DNA of 47,522 bases from Halarchaeum nitratireducens (lineage in GTDB: Archaea > Halobacteriota > Halobacteria > Halobacteriales > Halobacteriaceae), in assembly GCF_014647155.1 (NCBI RefSeq), contig NZ_BMOQ01000011.1, positions 1 through 47,522 of the forward strand, written 5' to 3'. Numbering within the stretch: the first letter of the stretch is position 1; every line of letters starts with the position of its first letter. The position numbers and the translations under genes are program-made. Below the pieces are notes generated by a model, which saw only the letters and a program-made list of their open reading frames with translations, had not been told where the DNA came from and did not search any database. Below are positions 16,041 to 24,176 of the stretch, piece after piece.

Positions 16041-18224
16041 CTACTGTGTATCGAGTAGCCGTACCGGATGTGCGGGCCGGCGCGTGAGGAGTGCGTCGAG
16101 TTGCTCGAGACACGACGTCCCGCTGGCGACGACAGTACGGTCCGCGGTGTCTTCTGTTGTGAATTCATCGACGAGCGTCTCGCCGACGTCCACGCTGAGC
16201 TCGTAGTACTCGGACTTGTAGCCGAAGCTTCCAGCCATCCCGCAACACTCCACGTCCGAGGTCGTCACGTCGAACCCGCAGTCTTCGAGCACCGCCACCG
16301 TGTACGGTTCGAGATCGAGCGTCCGCTGCTGGCAGTGGCTGTGGTAGGCGATCCGCTCGTCGTCGCCGCCAGGGAGTACATCGATATCCCCCCCGTTCTC
16401 CAGCAGGCCGTAGACGTACTCCATGAGTTCGTAGCTCTGCTCGTGCAGCGCGGCGTAGTCGTCTTCCGGAAGGAGCCGTTCGTACTCGCGGTGGAACATC
16501 GCAAGATCTGACGGCTCGATGACGACGACATCGTGACCTGCCGCGATGGCGGGCGCGAGCGCGTCGTAGACGGCATCGGCGTTGGACTGGGCCGTCGACA
16601 CCATCCCCTGTGAGAGCGGGGCGCGCCCGCTCTCGCCTGCGGGCGGAACGTCGACGCGGATGTCGAGCGCTTCGAGGACGCGGACGGCCGCCTTCCCGCG
16701 CTCCGTGCGCACGTAGTTCGTGTACGCGTCGGGGTAGAGTGCGACCTGTCGGCGTGCCTCGTCGCGACCGACGTGTGGCCCCCGCTTCTCGAACCACTCC
16801 ACGAGTGATTCACGTTCGAACTCCGGGAGTTCACGGCGGCTGTCGACGCCGAGAGTTCGCTCCAGCAGCGAGCGCGCGGGACCGGTCCGTGCGGCCCAGT
16901 TCGAGAGCGGTGCGAACGCCGACCCGAGTTTCGCCAGGGTGTCGAAGTTCCCGAACAGCCGTTTCTGGAGGTCGACCCCACCGGGCTCCTCGTCCGGGGT
17001 GAGCCCCTCCACGAGGAAGTCGAAGTCGCCGTCCTCCCCGCGATTGATGCGGTCTCGGACGACCGTGTTGATCCACGGGATGTCGATGTTCACCGGACAC
17101 TGGTTCACACACCGACTACAACCCGTACAGAGGTCGTTGAACTCGGCGGTACTGTCCTCGCCGTGGACGCCGGCCTCCCAGCCGGTGGCGATGCCGCCGG
17201 AGTACGTCTCGCCACCGAAGGCGTGGCCGCCGACGTGCTGGAAGTTCGCACAGGAGTTCGCACACGCCGAACACCGGATGCAGTACAGCGTCTCGCGGAG
17301 CTGATCGTCCTCGCGCATCTCCATCCGCCCGTTGTCGATGAGCACGAGGTGGAACTCGCGGTCGTCGCCGGATTCGAGTTCGTTCCCGCCGAAGGTGGGG
17401 GAGTCACTAGGTGGGGTGAACAGCGAGATGTAGGAGGTAATGTCCTGGCCGGTCCCGGATCGCCCGATCAGTTCGACGAACGGTTGGAGATCCTCGACAC
17501 TCGGGACGAGTTTCTCGACACCCGCGACTGCGACGTGGGTGTCCGTCGCCTGCACGCACTTGCGGGCATTCCCCTCACTCGTGACCAGCGCGAGCGTGCC
17601 GGTGTCCGCGGTGACGAAGTTCGCGCCCGTCATCCCGACCTCGGCGTCCAAGATCTTCTCGCCGAGGTACTCGCGAGCGAATCGCGTCAGCTCCTCGGCA
17701 GTCTCCAAGGGCTCTTCGGGATCGAACACCTCGTTGAACAGGGCTGCGATCTCCTCGCGGGACTTGTGGATCGCCGGGGCGACGATGTGTGAGGGAGCCT
17801 CGTCGGCGACTTGGAGGACGAACTCTGCGAGGTCGGTCTCCCAGACGTCCCCGTCGCGTGCCTCGAGCGACTCGTTGACCTCGATCTCCTCGCTCGTCAT
17901 CGACTTCGACTTCACCACGTCGCGGCCGTCGACGACCTCCTCGATGTATCGGTTCGCGTCGGCGGCGTCGTCGGCGACGTAGACGCTGCCGCCGTTGGCT
18001 TCGACGGCCTCGGTGACTTGGTCGACCAGTTCAGGGAGGCGTTCGATAGCGTCTTCCTTGATGGCACGAGCCTCGTTTTTCAACTCGTCGTAGTCATCGA
18101 GATTCGCGGTGGACTCGTACCGGCCCTCGTTGAAGACCTGGGTGTTCTCGTGAACGGCGTCGCCCTCGGTGTCGAGGAGATGGCGGATGCGCTCGGCCTT
18201 CTGCCGGCGGGTGTCGGCGCTCAT
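16041..18224 (-). CDS. LUD-domain/iron-sulfur lactate oxidation protein (LutB fused to LutA-like CCG domain)
   Basis: 727-aa protein. Residues about 60-270 form a LUD domain as in LutB, followed by two 4Fe-4S clusters (C315/C318/C321/C325 and C366/C369/C372/C376), and a C-terminal LutA-like region with HSHCQQRTL and the CCG motif at C660/C661 plus C705. In bacteria LutA, LutB and LutC together oxidise L-lactate to pyruvate at the membrane. Here A and B are fused, as often seen in haloarchaea. Only one full CCG motif is visible, where LutA usually has two. Immediately upstream lies LutC (no gap), and a lactate permease is divergent. Confidence 0.85.
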   Translation of the reverse strand: MSADTRRQKAERIRHLLDTEGDAVHENTQVFNEGRYESTANLDDYDELKNEARAIKEDAIERLPELVDQVTEAVEANGGSVYVADDAADANRYIEEVVDGRDVVKSKSMTSEEIEVNESLEARDGDVWETDLAEFVLQVADEAPSHIVAPAIHKSREEIAALFNEVFDPEEPLETAEELTRFAREYLGEKILDAEVGMTGANFVTADTGTLALVTSEGNARKCVQATDTHVAVAGVEKLVPSVEDLQPFVELIGRSGTGQDITSYISLFTPPSDSPTFGGNELESGDDREFHLVLIDNGRMEMREDDQLRETLYCIRCSACANSCANFQHVGGHAFGGETYSGGIATGWEAGVHGEDSTAEFNDLCTGCSRCVNQCPVNIDIPWINTVVRDRINRGEDGDFDFLVEGLTPDEEPGGVDLQKRLFGNFDTLAKLGSAFAPLSNWAARTGPARSLLERTLGVDSRRELPEFERESLVEWFEKRGPHVGRDEARRQVALYPDAYTNYVRTERGKAAVRVLEALDIRVDVPPAGESGRAPLSQGMVSTAQSNADAVYDALAPAIAAGHDVVVIEPSDLAMFHREYERLLPEDDYAALHEQSYELMEYVYGLLENGGDIDVLPGGDDERIAYHSHCQQRTLDLEPYTVAVLEDCGFDVTTSDVECCGMAGSFGYKSEYYELSVDVGETLVDEFTTEDTADRTVVASGTSCLEQLDALLTRRPAHPVRLLDTQ

Positions 18225-18731
18225 CTACTTGTCCTCCAGGAGTACGACCGTCACATCCATCGGGCCGTGAGCGCCCGTCACGAGCGAGCCCATGTCCGCG
18301 GTTGCGCTCGGCCCCGTCGCGATGATGGACTGTCCGACGCCGTTCCGGATATCCTCGGCGAGCTGGTCGAACGTCGCGTCCATGTCTGGCAGCACGTCGC
18401 TGGCGGCGACGACGGCGACGTGTTCGTCCGCATAGAGACTCACCGGCTCCTCGCCGTCGGTACCGCCCTGGATGATCACCGAGCCGTAGTCGGCGATACC
18501 GTAGCCGGCAGCAGTGACGCCGGTCGCCGCGGCCTCGAGGTCCGCGATCGACGGATCGGTATCGACGCTGTCCGGCAGCGAGACGGTCTCGAAGGGGAGT
18601 GAGGTGCCGACCGTAGGTGCGTCGAGCAGGGGTGAAAGCGTCGACGCGAACTCGTCGGCCGTGGTTCGCACGAGTTCGACGCCGATCTCGTCGAGCGACG
18701 ACTCGAAGGTCGCAATTGCCTCAGCTGACAT
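18225..18731 (-). CDS. lutC: LUD-domain protein, LutC type
   Basis: 168-aa single LUD domain. Characteristic stretches are GIADYGSVIIQGG, the middle DEHVAVV strand and GPSATADMGSLVTGAHGP near the C-terminus. LutC works with LutA/LutB in iron-sulfur-dependent lactate oxidation. The ATG at 18731 was chosen because earlier in-frame ATGs run into the promoter region; the protein then begins MSAEAIATFE and matches the usual LutC length. It abuts the fused LutA/B gene with no gap, so the two are one transcription unit. Confidence 0.85.
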   Translation of the reverse strand: MSAEAIATFESSLDEIGVELVRTTADEFASTLSPLLDAPTVGTSLPFETVSLPDSVDTDPSIADLEAAATGVTAAGYGIADYGSVIIQGGTDGEEPVSLYADEHVAVVAASDVLPDMDATFDQLAEDIRNGVGQSIIATGPSATADMGSLVTGAHGPMDVTVVLLEDK

Positions 18732-18828
18732 GTTCCCCAATATTGAACCAACAGTTAATGGATGTTTCCTCTCCAGCCTAAACATCTCCTTTCTTTCGTT
18801 ATGAATATCCGCCGGCCGTATCTGCAGG

Positions 18829-18860
18829 TATATATCATATAGAAAGTAAATCATATATGG
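18829..18860. promoter_or_regulatory. AT-rich divergent promoter of the lactate genes
   Basis: An AT-rich patch in GC-rich surroundings between lutC and lctP. The 8-mer ATCATATA occurs twice (18834-18841 and 18850-18857), 16 bp apart. The second copy is 41-49 nt before the permease ATG and could be its TATA box; the pair could also be a regulator site. Confidence 0.45.
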
Positions 18861-18898
18861 CTGGTTGTTCGATGGACCAATAGTGGAGAGATCCAACC

Positions 18899-20611
18899 AT
18901 GCCTGATGTTCTCACACTAGCTCTCGTCGGCGTCGTCCCGATCGGCGTCGCGTTCGTACTGCTCGCTGGGTTCCGGTGGTCCGCCGCTCGCGCAATGGGT
19001 GTCGGGTGGCTGCTCGCGGCCGGAATCGGACTCACGTACTGGAGCATGGAGCCCACCTGGTTGGTAGCGTCGGCCGTCTACGGCGCGCTGCAGGCCGTCG
19101 ACATCATCCTCATCGTCTTCGGTGCGATCCTCCTGATGAACTACTTGGAGGGCAGTGGCGCTATTGCTACGATCAGGTGGTACTTCGGGCAGATCGAAGG
19201 AGACCGGCGCATCCAGGTGCTGCTCATCGGTCTCGGATTCATGACCATCATCGAAGGTGCAGCCGGGTTCGGGACACCGGGAGCACTCGCCGCACCACTG
19301 TTCATCGGCCTCGGATTCCCCCCATTGGCCGCTGCGGTGTTCGGGCTCTACTTCAACGCCCCGAACCCGCCGTTCGGTGCCGCCGGCACGCCTGTCATCG
19401 GCGGCACCGGTGCCGTCATCAACCCAGCGCTGTCCGGGTCGGTGAGTGTATCCGAGTTCCTCTCGATGGTCTCTGCGTGGACTGGCGTCATCACGGGACT
19501 GACGTACGTGTTCTGGGGACTGCTCGGCGTGTTCTTCCTGACGTACTGGTTCGGGAGCGGTGACGGTGAACGCAGCATTGGAGCCGCCATGCGTAGTACT
19601 CTCCCCATCGCGCCGTTCGCGCTCGTACTCGGCGTCGTCACTGGTGGCACACAGCTGGTAATCGCGTGGTTCGTCGGGCCTGCACTCCCCGATATCGCCA
19701 CGGGGTTCGTGGTGCTCGGCATCGGTCTCCTGCTCGCAAACAACGATATCCTCATCCCTGATGACCAGTGGGATTTCCCCGAGGAATCGACATGGAGCGA
19801 CACGTGGCTCGGCGGCCTCGATCTTGACGAGGTGTCCCGTGATCAACCCAAACAGGAGATGTCCGTGCTGTTGGCGTGGACACCGTATCTGCTCGTTGCG
19901 CTCGCACTGCTCGTCACGCGGTGGCCGGACCTCACCGTCGCCGGCGTCGCTGTCCTTGACTGGATCCAGAGTTTCTCCGTCGGTCTCGATTCGATCCTCG
20001 GTACTGAACTTGGATACACCCTTCAGTACCTCTATCTTCCCGGAACGATGCCGTTCATCCCCATCGCGATTCTCACTGGCTTCCTTCACAAGATGGACAC
20101 CACACAGATGGGGGCAGCGTGGCGACGGTCGATCCAGCAGATCGCTCCGGCCGCCCTCACGCTCATTATCGCCGTCTCGATGACGCAGATAATGATTCAG
20201 TCGCAGACGAACACCGCCGATCTCCTCGGCATGATGGAGGCCCTCAGCCGCGCGCTTGCGATGGGCGCCGGCGGTCTACTCCCGCTCATCTCGCCGTGGA
20301 TCGGCGCTATCGGCTCGTTTATGACGGGGAGCAACACGTCCTCGAACATCCTCTTCAGCGTACTCCAGTACAACGCCGCCGAGACGGTCGGCGTCTCCCG
20401 GGTGATCGCCGTCAGCCTGCAGAACGTCGGCGGCGGCCTCGGAAACATGGTCTCGGTGTTGAATGTGGCCGCTATCTGTGGTGTCGTTGGAATCACTGGG
20501 CGTGAAGGCGACCTCCTGCGGAAAGCGATCATCCCAATGGCGCTGTTCGCCGTATTCGCCGGCCTGTTCGGGATGCTACTGACGTACGTTCTGGTCCCCG
20601 GCCTGTTCTGA
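18899..20611 (+). CDS. lctP: L-lactate permease, LctP family
   Basis: 570-aa polytopic membrane protein with about 13 hydrophobic helices. The conserved LctP region with GAAGFGTPGALAAPLFIGLG and FNAPNPPFGAAGTPVIGG is present around residues 120-175, and the C-terminal GSFMTGSNTSSNILFS and NVGGGLGNM motifs are typical. It imports lactate (or related 2-hydroxy acids) with protons or sodium. Divergent from the lutC/lutAB unit across a 167-bp promoter region, so import and oxidation are probably induced together. A wHTH regulator follows on the opposite strand. Confidence 0.93.
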   Translation: MPDVLTLALVGVVPIGVAFVLLAGFRWSAARAMGVGWLLAAGIGLTYWSMEPTWLVASAVYGALQAVDIILIVFGAILLMNYLEGSGAIATIRWYFGQIEGDRRIQVLLIGLGFMTIIEGAAGFGTPGALAAPLFIGLGFPPLAAAVFGLYFNAPNPPFGAAGTPVIGGTGAVINPALSGSVSVSEFLSMVSAWTGVITGLTYVFWGLLGVFFLTYWFGSGDGERSIGAAMRSTLPIAPFALVLGVVTGGTQLVIAWFVGPALPDIATGFVVLGIGLLLANNDILIPDDQWDFPEESTWSDTWLGGLDLDEVSRDQPKQEMSVLLAWTPYLLVALALLVTRWPDLTVAGVAVLDWIQSFSVGLDSILGTELGYTLQYLYLPGTMPFIPIAILTGFLHKMDTTQMGAAWRRSIQQIAPAALTLIIAVSMTQIMIQSQTNTADLLGMMEALSRALAMGAGGLLPLISPWIGAIGSFMTGSNTSSNILFSVLQYNAAETVGVSRVIAVSLQNVGGGLGNMVSVLNVAAICGVVGITGREGDLLRKAIIPMALFAVFAGLFGMLLTYVLVPGLF

Positions 20612-20707
20612 CCCCGGTCGACAACGTACCGGGGCTCCGCTGCTTCCGGTATAGAAGCGAGATATACGAATAGATCGGCCCGTACTCGCCGGCGCGGTCG
20701 TCGTCGT

Positions 20708-21220
20708 TCATACGACGAGCTGGTGGCTGGCCTCATCGTAGGCGAGTGCGGCTTGCGCGACGGCGAGATTCTGCCGCGTCGTGCGCCATGCCGTGAGATC
20801 GTCCCAGCCCTCCGTCTCGTCGGCGTCGAGTTGCTGGGCAAGTTCCTCCGGTGACACCACGTCGTAGCGGTCCTCGTAGCGCCGGATTTCGGCCTTCATG
20901 TCCTGGATGCTGTCGAGCAACTCCGGCCGATCGACTTCTTCACGCAGCTCACGGATCCGGGACATCAACACCCGGTCGCTGTTTCGCTTGTACAGCGTCG
21001 TTTGGCCGTCCGGTTCCGTCTCGGCGAACCCTGTGTTCACCAGCGTCTTGCAGTGGCGACGTGCCGTCGGCTCGCTCACGAGGGCGCGGTCGGCGATCTC
21101 GGCCGCCGACTGCCCGTCGTGGGTCTGTTCGACGATTTCGTACACCCGCTCGAACGGTGTCGTGTCGTCTTTCCAGTCCGCCTTGACCTGTTCGTTGACG
21201 TCGTCCCACGTCTCGGTCAT
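20708..21220 (-). CDS. winged-helix regulator next to the lactate genes
   Basis: 170-aa protein. Residues about 15-80 form a winged helix (SAAEIADRALVSEPTARRHCKTL followed by a wing with DGQTTLYKRN), then a long helix with coiled-coil character (RIRELREEV...IQDMKAEIRRYEDRYD). This ArsR-like arrangement is common in haloarchaea. It converges on lctP and could control the lactate unit, though no operator match was found. Repeat R2 copy 2 lies 62 bp upstream of its start. Confidence 0.75.
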   Translation of the reverse strand: MTETWDDVNEQVKADWKDDTTPFERVYEIVEQTHDGQSAAEIADRALVSEPTARRHCKTLVNTGFAETEPDGQTTLYKRNSDRVLMSRIRELREEVDRPELLDSIQDMKAEIRRYEDRYDVVSPEELAQQLDADETEGWDDLTAWRTTRQNLAVAQAALAYDEASHQLVV

Positions 21221-21282
21221 ACTGGATGCTACGTATTACGTGCGCAAATAGTTTTCTGAGGAAATTATCCTTTCTCCCCAAC

Positions 21283-21420
21283 GGTTGTGGCTGCGCGCGC
21301 AGCGAAGTCCTCGTGAGCACAGCGACGAGGGCACGTGAGACGAGCGAGGCGAGTCTCACGGAGCGAGCACGGAGCGGAGGGTGGGGCGGTGGGGCTTGGG
21401 CCGGTCCGGGGTCCAGCAAA
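21283..21420. repeat. GC-rich repeat R2, copy 2 (with insertion)
   Basis: Same ends as the copies at 12559 and 22705 but with about 45 extra bp in the middle. The extra part holds an 8-bp inverted repeat, CGTGAGAC (21334-21341) and GTCTCACG (21353-21360). It is the only R2 copy not beside an OB-fold gene; together with copy 3 it brackets TFB-2. Confidence 0.7.
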
Positions 21421-21576
21421 ATGAGGGCCGCTGTTCTCCCAACAAATTACCCTGCTGGCAAATATCGTTTTGAACACCGTGAATACCCGGTAGAAGCGCA
21501 ACTATTGGTGGGGAAGGAGACTCTGAGAATTCTTTGACGTCCTCCCATTCCTGAAGGAGTGTGCTTTGGGGAGGTG

Positions 21577-21619
21577 TTAACCAACAAATCCGTGATTTCC
21601 CGTTTGTGCTGTTGGTTAA
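21577..21619. repeat. 10-bp inverted repeat R3, copy 2
   Basis: Arms TTAACCAACA (21577-21586) and TGTTGGTTAA (21610-21619), 42 nt past the TFB-2 stop. The arms match the copy at 565-605. A GC-rich hairpin (CCTCCC...GGGAGG, 21541-21574) lies directly beside it. Confidence 0.5.
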
Positions 21620-21660
21620 AACCACGACAGTGATTCTGAAGTTCGAAGGCCAATACCGCC

Positions 21661-22584
21661 CTACTCCACGACAGAAAGCAACGTGTCACGATGATTCCGG
21701 ACTGTCTCAACCGTCACCCCTGCCGCCGCCGCAGCGGCAGCTTGCGTCAACGGCGCATCGTGGGCACACGCCGCCATGTACAGGCAGGCGGCAGCGAATC
21801 CCGCTGGATGTACGCCAGTCGTGACGCCGGCGTCGACGGCCTGCGCAGCAAGCGTCTCCGCCCGACGTCGAACGACGTCGGTACAGCCGAGCTCGGAGGC
21901 GAGCCGTGGGACGAACTGTGTCGGACGTACTGGCGGCGTTGGGAGGCCCAGCTCCTCGTTGAGCACGGTGTAGGCGTTCTCGACACGATCCTGTGGAACC
22001 TGTGCCATCGGCGCCACGTCGGCGAGGAGCCACGATTGTCCGTTGCACCGACAGGCGCCGAAGACGCTCGCGGCGGCCATCGCCTCGATAGACCGACCTT
22101 TGAGGAGTCGTTCGTTCTGTGCCGTCCGGAACAGCTGGCACGCCTGGTCACGTACTGAATCCGCGAGCCCGAGTGCACTCGCGATCCGCCGGATCTCCGT
22201 GAGGCCGTGCCCGTGGTTGCGCTCCTGCTTTGATCGCCAGCGTCCCCGGGACTGCTCGCGACGCATCCGAGCAAGGCGCCGACGCTTCTGGCTCGAGGTA
22301 TCAGTATCTGTCGCGCCTCGTCCGGTACCGATCACCGTCGATAGTCCGCGGTCGTGCCGTGCTGGAGTGAGTGGTGCCCCTGTTCGCTTTGCCGTATCGT
22401 CGTCGTCGCCGTACCACTCCGGTCCGTGGTCGATCGACTGTTCGTCGATGACGAGTCCGCAATCTGCACACACCGTTTCGGCTGAATTCGTTCGTACCGG
22501 ACCCCCACACTCGGGACACGGCTCAGTTGAACCACGCTGGACATCTTCGTCGAACGCACGCTCGTAGGGTTCACTCGTCGTCAT
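21661..22584 (-). CDS. tfb: transcription initiation factor IIB-like protein (TFB-2)
   Basis: 307-aa TFB paralogue of the gene at 1606-2532, similar in length and sequence throughout. Zinc ribbon CPECGG...CADCG at about residues 24-43, the PLTPARHDRGLSTVIG reader/linker region, then two cyclin repeats ending in a helix-turn-helix (LTQAAAAAAAGVTVETVRNHR). The start MTTSEPYERAFDED aligns with TFB-1. It should direct RNA polymerase to a subset of promoters. A leader of the shared hairpin family precedes it, and repeat R2 lies on both sides. Confidence 0.93.
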   Translation of the reverse strand: MTTSEPYERAFDEDVQRGSTEPCPECGGPVRTNSAETVCADCGLVIDEQSIDHGPEWYGDDDDTAKRTGAPLTPARHDRGLSTVIGTGRGATDTDTSSQKRRRLARMRREQSRGRWRSKQERNHGHGLTEIRRIASALGLADSVRDQACQLFRTAQNERLLKGRSIEAMAAASVFGACRCNGQSWLLADVAPMAQVPQDRVENAYTVLNEELGLPTPPVRPTQFVPRLASELGCTDVVRRRAETLAAQAVDAGVTTGVHPAGFAAACLYMAACAHDAPLTQAAAAAAAGVTVETVRNHRDTLLSVVE

Positions 22585-22591
22585 CGGTCTC

Positions 22592-22650
22592 ACCTGATCG
22601 AGGTCACGCCAGTTCGGCGCGCCCCGCACCCCTCGTGGGGGAAACAAACC
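22592..22650 (-). promoter_or_regulatory. T-tract/tandem-hairpin leader, copy 6
   Basis: In gene sense: GTTTGTTTCCCCC, stem CCCC/GGGG (22637-22640 with 22629-22632), then GCGCC...GGCG (22616-22619 with 22607-22610), then ACCT/AGGT (22592-22604) and the ATG 7 nt later. The first part resembles the leader at 206-250. Confidence 0.5.
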
Positions 22651-22704
22651 TGGTCGCACACCCCTTGCCGCGGTTTGAGGGATAAATCTCAGACCCGATC
22701 TCGA

Positions 22705-22800
22705 GGTCGTGGCTGCGCGCGCAGCGACGGTAGGAGCGAGCACGGAGCGGAGGGTGGGGCGGCGGGGTCAGGGTCGGTCCGGCACACAGCAAAAAAAGAA
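22705..22800. repeat. GC-rich repeat R2, copy 3
   Basis: Close match to 12559-12655, in the same position just 3' of an OB-fold gene and including its T-tract. Confidence 0.75.
22791..22797 (-). terminator. T-tract terminator of OB-fold gene 2
   Basis: Seven T in gene sense, 18 nt past the stop codon, matching the first OB-fold gene. Confidence 0.5.
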
Positions 22801-22815
22801 GGCTGCTCCGACTGG

Positions 22816-23715
22816 CTATGCGTCCCACCACCGGCCGCGCTCCGGGAAGTGGATGATGCTCCACCCCGTCACAGCCACCGAGATCCGGCCCTCGTACCAG
22901 TTCGTGGCCGCTTCGTGGATGCGCACCGTCTCGCCTTCCTCGATCCACGGCGCGTCCGATGCTTTCCAGATCGTCACCTTCGTTTGTCCGCTCTCGTCCG
23001 CGATCAGCCCGACTTGCTGGATGGCCGGCGAATCACTGTCCCAGAGCGTCTCCACACGACCTTCGATCGTGACCGTGCCGCGATCGACGTCCTCCAGAGC
23101 GTCGATGGGCACGGTACCCCCCGGGGCCGTCTGTAACTCCTCGAACACCCGCACGACCGCACTCGTCATGTCTGTGCCGTCGACGACCGCTTCGGCCAGG
23201 CGTCGACTGACCGCCGCACGCGACCAGCCATCCACCCGCGTCGCGAGTCGGTCTGCCTCCGTGTTCACCGTCGCCAGTTCATCCTGGGAGAGCTCCGCTC
23301 GGGGATCATCCCGTTCGGGGTCGGCCATCGGGTCCACGCTCGCGGCCCGCTTCTGGAACTCCCGCCGGCGCTTCGTGCTCCCGTGCGCGGCGACCGCCCG
23401 CGTGCGCTGCTCCCGACCGTCCTGCGTTCCTAGCTCGGCCTGGGCACTGATGCGCTCCAGTTCGGCTTCCCGCGCCTGAATGCGCTCCTCCTGTTCGAGG
23501 GTGACGCCGTGAATCCGATCCTCGCTCGTGTCCGCGATCCCATCCGGGTGATTCGCATCGACCTTGGCCTGCGTCTCCTGCTCGACCGCGGCCTCGAACT
23601 CCGGCGTCTCGTCGACGACCGGGAAGCCGTCTTCATCGACTGCCTGTTCGCCCGCTTTCTCGAATGCCTGTTCATCGACCGAAACTACATCCGTGGTGAC
23701 GTTCTTACTTGACAT
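22816..23715 (-). CDS. OB-fold DNA-binding protein (RPA-like), copy 2
   Basis: 299-aa paralogue of 12662-13558, clearly similar over its whole length: acidic N-terminus, charged helix at about residues 75-130, helical middle, OB-fold in the last 95 residues (VTIEGRVETLWDS, DESGQTKVTIW, GRISVAVTGWSII). The ATG at 23715 aligns with MSSKNV of copy 1; an upstream in-frame ATG would read through the leader hairpins. Probably a single-strand DNA-binding protein of the replicon. Two copies with the same flanks suggest a duplicated or fused plasmid backbone. Confidence 0.8.
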   Translation of the reverse strand: MSSKNVTTDVVSVDEQAFEKAGEQAVDEDGFPVVDETPEFEAAVEQETQAKVDANHPDGIADTSEDRIHGVTLEQEERIQAREAELERISAQAELGTQDGREQRTRAVAAHGSTKRRREFQKRAASVDPMADPERDDPRAELSQDELATVNTEADRLATRVDGWSRAAVSRRLAEAVVDGTDMTSAVVRVFEELQTAPGGTVPIDALEDVDRGTVTIEGRVETLWDSDSPAIQQVGLIADESGQTKVTIWKASDAPWIEEGETVRIHEAATNWYEGRISVAVTGWSIIHFPERGRWWDA

Positions 23716-23716
23716 T

Positions 23717-23776
23717 GGTCTCAACCAGACCTGAAGGCGCTCACGCGCCCGACACCGCGATGCTACAACATCGCGG
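23717..23776 (-). promoter_or_regulatory. two-hairpin leader of OB-fold gene 2
   Basis: Stem CCGCGATG/CATCGCGG (23769-23776 with 23755-23762) and stem GGTCT/AGACC (23717-23721 with 23727-23731) ending 1 nt before the ATG. Compare GGAAC/GTTCC at copy 1: the sequence differs, the pairing is kept. Confidence 0.6.
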
Positions 23777-23808
23777 TTCTTCGACGACAACGCCCGACAG
23801 ACTCGTCT

Positions 23809-23860
23809 GCGCGCTCTCGCTCGCGCCTTCGCGAGCGCCCCTGGGCGCGAGCGAGAGCGC
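23809..23860. repeat. 17-bp perfect palindrome upstream of OB-fold gene 2
   Basis: Arms lie within 23809-23827 and at 23844-23860, the same sequence as at 13657-13712 with a slightly shorter loop. Confidence 0.75.
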
Positions 23861-23974
23861 CAAAGGAAGGTCACCTAACCAGCACCGCGCGCCGACCCGC
23901 CCGGAGCAAGCGTCCAGCGGAGAAAGCGTGGGGGGTGAGCAGCCACGCCGCGCAACCCCTCGCGCTTTCCCGCT

Positions 23975-24100
23975 GGCGTCGAGGGCACATGCACTTTAGC
24001 CCGGCAGCCCGCCCGCTACTGCAGGCAGGCAGCCCGGAATGGTCGGTCGCGAGCGACGCGGAGGGCGGAACGCGGCGAGCGGTGCGAGCCGTAACGACTC
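23975..24100. repeat. repeat R1, copy B (truncated)
   Basis: Matches the first ~125 bp of R1 copy A, more diverged at its start, then stops abruptly at about 24098 where AT-rich cargo begins. The remainder of R1 appears at 29166-29462. No gene is seen between 23716 and 24176. Confidence 0.65.
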
Positions 24101-24176
24101 ATATCAACAAGACAACCCCGGAAATGAATGCTGTACCTATAGAATCCGTACATAGCGCAACTTGAACAATTATAGT

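Noticed and set aside
18917-20089. 390-codon minus-strand frame
   Set aside because: It is a shadow of the LctP permease, with His/Glu/Arg-rich low-complexity content.
21525-21574. Hairpin resembling the end of an IS200/IS605 element
   Set aside because: No tnpA or tnpB fragment lies beside it, so it cannot be told from an ordinary GC hairpin.
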